From: Leeuwenhoekiella sp.
GTDB lineage: Bacteria > Bacteroidota > Bacteroidia > Flavobacteriales > Flavobacteriaceae
Direction: 5' to 3'
Assembly: GCA_011050015.1 (NCBI GenBank)
Contig: DRGP01000164.1
Coordinates: 1 to 35,514, forward strand
Length of the DNA: 35,514 bases
Shown here in pieces: positions 31,402 through 35,514 of this stretch. Both the position numbers and the translations under genes were made by a program. Each line of letters begins with the position of its first letter. Positions within the stretch are counted from its first letter, which is position 1. A model generated the notes under the pieces. It saw nothing but the letters and a program-made list of their open reading frames with translations. It ran no database searches and had not been told where the DNA came from.

Positions 31402-31478
31402 ACGTCAACCTCAACTTGTTTCAGGTTCACATATACATTGGAGGTTCATGTGATTCTGAAATAAATTCAGAGTGACGT
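31402..31478. repeat. Imperfect inverted repeat element upstream of the ABC gene
   Basis: ACGTCAACCTCAACTTGTTT (31402 on) and the reverse complement of the right arm, which ends AAATTCAGAGTGACGT, match at about 24 of 31 positions. The form is that of dispersed palindromic elements common between genes in Flavobacteria. It may overlap the ABC promoter. Confidence 0.6.
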
Positions 31479-31502
31479 ATCAAGGATTTTTCGGTATAAA
31501 AT

Positions 31503-31532
31503 ACCTCACAGGTTTTTAAAACCAGTGAGGTC
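31503..31532. repeat. Near-copy of the 30388 hairpin
   Basis: ACCTCACAGGTTTTTAAAAC followed by CAGTGAGGT is a second instance of the 30388 stem with one internal mismatch. It lies between the prolyl oligopeptidase stop and the ABC gene start. On its own it could still terminate transcription from the minus-strand oligopeptidase. Confidence 0.6.
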
Positions 31533-31552
31533 TAATTTTTTCTAAGTTTAGT

Positions 31553-31577
31553 TCCCCTTTTTGGGGGCTAGGGGAAT
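31553..31577. repeat. Short C/G-rich repeat after the oligopeptidase gene
   Basis: TTCCCCTTTTTGGGGGCTAG followed by GGGAA is a short member of the dispersed C/G-rich class. It directly abuts the minus-strand stop at 31578. Confidence 0.45.
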
Positions 31578-33752
31578 TCACCCTTTAATCTTCTCTTCCG
31601 TTTTCATCATTGTTTGAGGTAATTGCTTAAAACCCATATTATAAAGCGTAAAGGCAAAAATATCTGCGGTTTGCTCAATGGTTTTGCTTACCGGAGTTCC
31701 GGCACCGTGGCCGGCATCGGTTTCGATACGAATTAAAACGGGAGCGTTACCAGCCTGTTTTTCCTGCAGTTCTGCAGCAAATTTAAAACTGTGCGAGGGA
31801 ACCACGCGATCATCGTGATCACCTGTGGTCACCAGTGTAGCGGGATAGTTTATTCCATATTTTACATTATGCACGGGTGAATAGCCTTTAAGATACTCAA
31901 ACATTTCTTTACTGTCTGCCGAAGTACCATAGTCATAAGCCCAGCCGGCACCAGCGGTAAAAGTGTGGTAACGCAGCATATCCATCACACCCACCGCAGG
32001 AAGCGCGACCTGCATGAGGTCGGGGCGCTGAGTCATGGTCGCGCCAACAAGCAGACCGCCGTTGGAGCCGCCACGAATTGCCAAATATTTTTTGGAAGTA
32101 TATTTATTATCGGTCAAATATTCCGCGGCAGCGATGAAATCGTCAAAAACGTTCTGTTTTTTGGTCTTGATACCGGCATCGTGCCAGGATTTTCCATATT
32201 CGCCGCCACCGCGCAAATTAGGCACTGCATAAATACCGCCCATTTCCATCCAGATCGCGTTGGTAATGCTAAAAGAAGGCGTAAGGCTAATATCAAAACC
32301 ACCGTAACCATAAAGTATAGTTGGATTTTTACCATCTAGTTTGAGGCCTTTTTTATGAGTAATGATCATCGGGATTTTAGTACCGTCTTTTGAAGTATAA
32401 AAAACCTGTTTGCTCTCATAATTTTCGGGGTTGAAATTGATCGCGGGTTTCTGGAACAATTCTGATTTTCCGGTAGGAATGTTGTATTTGTAGATGTTCC
32501 CGGGCGTTACGTAATTGGTAAAGGTATAATAGAGTTCTTTATCTTCCCTTTTTGCACCAAAACCGCCCACGCTTCCCACACCGGGAAGTTCAACTTCACG
32601 GATGAGGTTACCTTCATAATCGTACTGTTTTACCTGTGACACCGCATCAACCATATATTCGGCAAAAATGAAACCGCCTCCAGTGGAAGGGGAAAGTACG
32701 TTTTTGGTCTCGGGAATGAAATCCACCCAATTTTCTGGTGTTGGGTTTGAAGCATCCACGGTTACGATTTTCATGTTTGGCGCGTTGCGGTTTGTGGCGA
32801 TATAAAGTTTTGACCCTACATTATCAATCACATACGAGTCAGTATCGGTGCTGTCAAGAATAGTCACAAAAGCGCTATCGGATTTTGTAAGATCTTTGAT
32901 CATTAGTTTATTACCCGATGTTGAGGTGCGTGGATTGATAATCAAATACTGGTCATCTTCAGTCACCTGGGCGCCGATGTAACGGTGTTTTTCTTCCGGC
33001 GTGCCGCCAAAAATAAGTTGGTCATTGCTTTGTTGCGTGCCCAGTTTATGATAATATACTTTATGCTGATCTGTTTTTGCAGAAAGCTGACTGCCCTCAG
33101 GTTTGTCGTAGCTGGAATAATAAAAACCTTCGTTGCCTTTCCAGGACATGCCACTGAATTTTATATCCTTCAAGGTATCTTCCATGATCTCGCGGTTTTC
33201 AGCGTTCATGACGAGCACTTTTCGCCAGTCGCTTCCTCCTTCGGAAATACTATAGGCGGCGAGTTTTCCGTTTTTGGAAAAATCCATTCCTCCCAGCGAA
33301 ACCGTACCATCTTCAGAAAAAGTATTGGGATCTAGAAAAACCGTCGCAGTATCGGGATTTTCGCCTGTTTTGTACCTATAAATGACATATTGATTCTGGA
33401 GTCCGTCGTTTTTGTAGAAATACGTATAATCACCTTCCTTAAACGGGGCGCCTATTTTTTCATAGTTCCAGATTTTCTCTAGTTTTTGCTTGATTTCTTC
33501 CCGGTATGGGATGTTTTTTAAGTAGCCAAAGGTCACCTTGTTTTCTTCCTTTACCCAAGCTTCGGTTTCGGGGCTGCGATCATCTTCAAACCAGCGGTAA
33601 GGATCTGGTACTTTTTCACCAAAATAGGTGTCTACGGTATCCACTTTTTTTGTTTCCGGATAATTTAGGGTCATGATATGTTCAATATTGGAATTTTCCT
33701 GACTGAAGCCAAATGCGGCTATTAGGAAAAAAAGGTAGTTTATCTTTTTCAT
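31578..33752 (-). CDS. Secreted prolyl oligopeptidase family protein (S9A)
   Basis: I take the second Met (33752, 724 aa), which starts a signal peptide [18 protein letters not shown]. The N-terminal half has the beta-propeller of S9A peptidases, with [24 protein letters not shown] near its start. The C-terminal catalytic domain has Ser at about 562 in [11 protein letters not shown], Asp at about 647 in [14 protein letters not shown] and His at about 682 in DAGHGAG. It cleaves short peptides after proline, probably in the periplasm. Length is normal for the family. It appears to be a single-gene transcript. Confidence 0.95.
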   Translation of the reverse strand: MKKINYLFFLIAAFGFSQENSNIEHIMTLNYPETKKVDTVDTYFGEKVPDPYRWFEDDRSPETEAWVKEENKVTFGYLKNIPYREEIKQKLEKIWNYEKIGAPFKEGDYTYFYKNDGLQNQYVIYRYKTGENPDTATVFLDPNTFSEDGTVSLGGMDFSKNGKLAAYSISEGGSDWRKVLVMNAENREIMEDTLKDIKFSGMSWKGNEGFYYSSYDKPEGSQLSAKTDQHKVYYHKLGTQQSNDQLIFGGTPEEKHRYIGAQVTEDDQYLIINPRTSTSGNKLMIKDLTKSDSAFVTILDSTDTDSYVIDNVGSKLYIATNRNAPNMKIVTVDASNPTPENWVDFIPETKNVLSPSTGGGFIFAEYMVDAVSQVKQYDYEGNLIREVELPGVGSVGGFGAKREDKELYYTFTNYVTPGNIYKYNIPTGKSELFQKPAINFNPENYESKQVFYTSKDGTKIPMIITHKKGLKLDGKNPTILYGYGGFDISLTPSFSITNAIWMEMGGIYAVPNLRGGGEYGKSWHDAGIKTKKQNVFDDFIAAAEYLTDNKYTSKKYLAIRGGSNGGLLVGATMTQRPDLMQVALPAVGVMDMLRYHTFTAGAGWAYDYGTSADSKEMFEYLKGYSPVHNVKYGINYPATLVTTGDHDDRVVPSHSFKFAAELQEKQAGNAPVLIRIETDAGHGAGTPVSKTIEQTADIFAFTLYNMGFKQLPQTMMKTEEKIKG

Positions 33753-33781
33753 GTTGGTTTTTCCCAAATATAACCCAAAAA

Positions 33782-33814
33782 AAACCTCCCGGACGATACG
33801 TTCGGGAGGTTTTA
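33782..33814 (-). terminator. Terminator of asd
   Basis: On the minus strand AACCTCCCGAACGTATCGTC continues to CGGGAGGTT, followed by a run of T. The stem has about 10 bp. It lies between the asd stop (33836) and the oligopeptidase start. Confidence 0.8.
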
Positions 33815-33835
33815 ACTTTTTGGAAAGTCCCCTAC

Positions 33836-34825
33836 TTATACGAGTCCGTTTTCCACCAGATATTCAGAAATCTGTACCGCGTTTGTTGCAGCACCCTTGC
33901 GCAGGTTATCGGCCACAACCCACATATTCAACGTGTTGGGCTGTGAGTAATCACGTCGCAAACGCCCTACAAAAACATCATCTTTGCCTTCTGCATAAAT
34001 AGGCATGGGATAACTATTAGTATCTGGGTTGTCCTGTAGCGTAACCCCAGCACTATTTTTAAGTATTTGTCTCAACTCTTGCATATCAAAATCTTCATGA
34101 AACTCCACATTAATGGCTTCACTATGACCGCCCACTACGGGAATGCGTACCGCGGTGGCCGTAACCGCAATGGTCTTATCATTAAGGATTTTCTGCGTCT
34201 CGTTGACCAGTTTCATTTCCTCTTTGGTATAGCCATTATCCTGAAACACATCACAGGCAGGGATCGCATTGCGGTGTATGGGATATGGATAGGCCATAAT
34301 ACCTTTTTCACCGGCATATTCATTTTCCAGCTGCTGTACGGCTTTTACGCCCGTACCGGTAATGGATTGGTAGGTGGAAATCACCAGGCGCTTGATCTTG
34401 TATTTTTTATGTAAAGGCGCAAGCGCAACCACCATCTGTATGGTAGAGCAGTTGGGATTTGCGATGATTTTATCATCTTTGGTAATCGCGACTGCGTTGA
34501 TCTCGGGGACGATGAGTTTTTTACTGCCGTCCATCCTCCAGGCCGAAGAATTATCAACCACGGTGGTCCCTACCTGCGCAAATTGCGGTGCAAACTCCAG
34601 TGAAGTAGCTCCGCCGGCGGAAAAAATAGCGATATCGGGCCGTGCCTTAATGGCTTCGGCCATTGCATAAATGGTGTATTCTTTATCTTTAAAAGTAATG
34701 GTCTTGCCCACCGATTTTTCTGAAGCAACCGGAATTAATTGCGTAATGGGAAAATTTCGTTCTGCTAATACTTTTAACATCACTTGGCCCACCATCCCGG
34801 TGGCTCCTACAACAGCTATTTTCAT
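33836..34825 (-). CDS. asd: Aspartate-semialdehyde dehydrogenase
   Basis: The Met at 34825 (329 aa) begins [20 protein letters not shown], the NADP-binding Rossmann start; the 31 codons upstream in the track are not coding-like. The catalytic Cys126 is in [10 protein letters not shown], and the substrate-binding region is DNSSAWRM earlier (91-98). The enzyme reduces aspartyl phosphate to aspartate semialdehyde in the pathway to lysine, threonine, methionine and diaminopimelate. The length is typical. It is followed by a good terminator and is likely monocistronic. Confidence 0.97.
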   Translation of the reverse strand: MKIAVVGATGMVGQVMLKVLAERNFPITQLIPVASEKSVGKTITFKDKEYTIYAMAEAIKARPDIAIFSAGGATSLEFAPQFAQVGTTVVDNSSAWRMDGSKKLIVPEINAVAITKDDKIIANPNCSTIQMVVALAPLHKKYKIKRLVISTYQSITGTGVKAVQQLENEYAGEKGIMAYPYPIHRNAIPACDVFQDNGYTKEEMKLVNETQKILNDKTIAVTATAVRIPVVGGHSEAINVEFHEDFDMQELRQILKNSAGVTLQDNPDTNSYPMPIYAEGKDDVFVGRLRRDYSQPNTLNMWVVADNLRKGAATNAVQISEYLVENGLV

Positions 34826-35112
34826 ATATTTAAATCTTCTATTTTCTGTTATTTGTATGAAAATGCAAAAATAAGAAGTTGATATCCGATTGCGGGCATT
34901 CTTGCCGAAAAAATACATATTTATGGGAATTGTTATTTTTATATGGGTGCCAAATAATAAAAGTCATAGATTGATAAAATGAATGAGTTAGCTACAAAAA
35001 ATGGGAGAAATGGAAATAAATAAAGCATTTAAACGAAATTGATGCCCAGTTCAACAATATCTCCTTGGAGGAATTGATCAAAATAACCAATACTATTTAG
35101 TACATTTAAACG
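34826..35112 (+). other. Intergenic region with remnants of a small gene
   Basis: Two short frames (ATG 34979, 14 codons; ATG 35001, 13 codons) overlap a third frame that encodes HLNEIDAQFNNISLEELIKI without a start and ends at 35101. The last piece looks coding-like, so a small gene upstream of the HAD gene may have been broken by a frameshift. The asd promoter must also lie here, on the minus strand. Confidence 0.4.
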
Positions 35113-35514
35113 ATGTTAATTTTTCTGGACATAGACGGTGTAATGGTTCCGGCCAATTCCTGGAGGAAACCTGAATTCTTAGAAGACGGTTTCCCGGCCT
35201 TTAGTAAAGGAGCCGTAGCTGCACTTAATAAAATAATTACCGCTTCAGGTGCAGACCTTGTATTGATCACTTCCCACAAAGCAAAATATTCAATAGAAGA
35301 ATGGGAAAATATGTTTAAAAGGAGATCAATCCAGGTGAATAAAATAACCACACTTCCTAATAATAATGATTATCTAAATAGAAAAGACGAACTTTTAAAG
35401 TGGTTTGTCGCTGAAGAAATTAAAGGTAATTTCATCATCATAGATGACGATAAATCCCTTAATGGATTACCTGATTTTTTTAAGCGAAAACTTATTCAAA
35501 CCAGCGCTTTGGTG
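35113..35514 (+). CDS. HAD-like hydrolase, HAD_SAK type (3' end beyond the window)
   Basis: An ATG at 35113 opens a frame that stays open to the window end (134 codons) and is missing from the ORF track. It begins MLIFLDIDGVMVP, the DxDG motif of HAD phosphatases (Asp6 and Asp8). It continues with LVLITSHKAKYSIEEWENMF and the later IIIDDDKSLNGLP, which places the second set of acidic residues close to the C-terminus. This short arrangement resembles the HAD domain found in Swiss-army-knife RNA repair proteins (HAD_SAK). Substrate unknown. Confidence 0.75.
   Translation, partial: MLIFLDIDGVMVPANSWRKPEFLEDGFPAFSKGAVAALNKIITASGADLVLITSHKAKYSIEEWENMFKRRSIQVNKITTLPNNNDYLNRKDELLKWFVAEEIKGNFIIIDDDKSLNGLPDFFKRKLIQTSALV

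Overview
The window looks like a chromosome segment of a marine or soil member of the Flavobacteriaceae (Bacteroidetes). Several things point there: promoters with TAnnTTTG-like -7 boxes, few Shine-Dalgarno sequences, a VPS10/BNR secreted protein, a GH43-type secreted enzyme, an S9 prolyl oligopeptidase, and dispersed C/G-rich palindromes of the CCCCTAxCCCCT type between genes. No species can be named from the sequence.

Layout. (1) 1-7272 is the end of a prophage. It holds the tail of an IS3-family transposase whose right end has truncated a phage-type esterase gene, then a lipoprotein with a predicted beta-helix fold, a holin-like membrane protein, a 924-aa tail protein, a long structured hairpin and a D12-class adenine methyltransferase. 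(2) 7370-7443 is tRNA-Ala(GGC). Its 3' end is the attachment site of a compact element of about 5.05 kb (7431-12499) bounded by an 18-bp direct repeat. All seven of its genes lie on the minus strand: a tyrosine integrase, an excisionase-like HTH protein, a replication-initiator-like winged-helix protein and four unrecognised proteins. Identical 20-bp arm-type repeats lie just inside both ends. (3) 12500-18192 is a mixed accessory and core stretch: an AT-rich AlbA_2 ATP-binding protein, hemH, an MntA/HepT toxin-antitoxin pair whose HepT gene is frameshifted, a MATE exporter and a RelE/ParE-type toxin-antitoxin pair. (4) 18208-24451 is an apparent biosynthetic or modification cluster: two esterases, an ATP-grasp ligase with a lysine-rich tail, a YbdK-type carboxylate-amine ligase, a class I glutamine amidotransferase and a divergent second ATP-grasp protein. 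(5) 24820-30347 holds a secreted GH43/F5-8C/FN3 enzyme, a second toxin-antitoxin pair of the same family, and a BNR/sortilin-like secreted protein starting 2 nt after the toxin. (6) 30425-35514 holds, on the minus strand, an ABC ATPase, a prolyl oligopeptidase and asd, followed by a plus-strand HAD protein cut by the window edge.

The strongest candidate for an under-described system is the amidoligase cluster in region 4. Three ligase-type enzymes plus a GATase and two hydrolases suggest stepwise amide-bond assembly of a small peptide-like metabolite, or peptide tagging of a target, with the hydrolases releasing or trimming the product. The second candidate is the small tRNA-Ala element. It has repeated leader sequences, iteron-like motifs, a 23-bp repeat read in all three frames and an internally duplicated small protein, but no visible transfer or capsid genes. 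All product calls come from reading the sequence; no database search was run.
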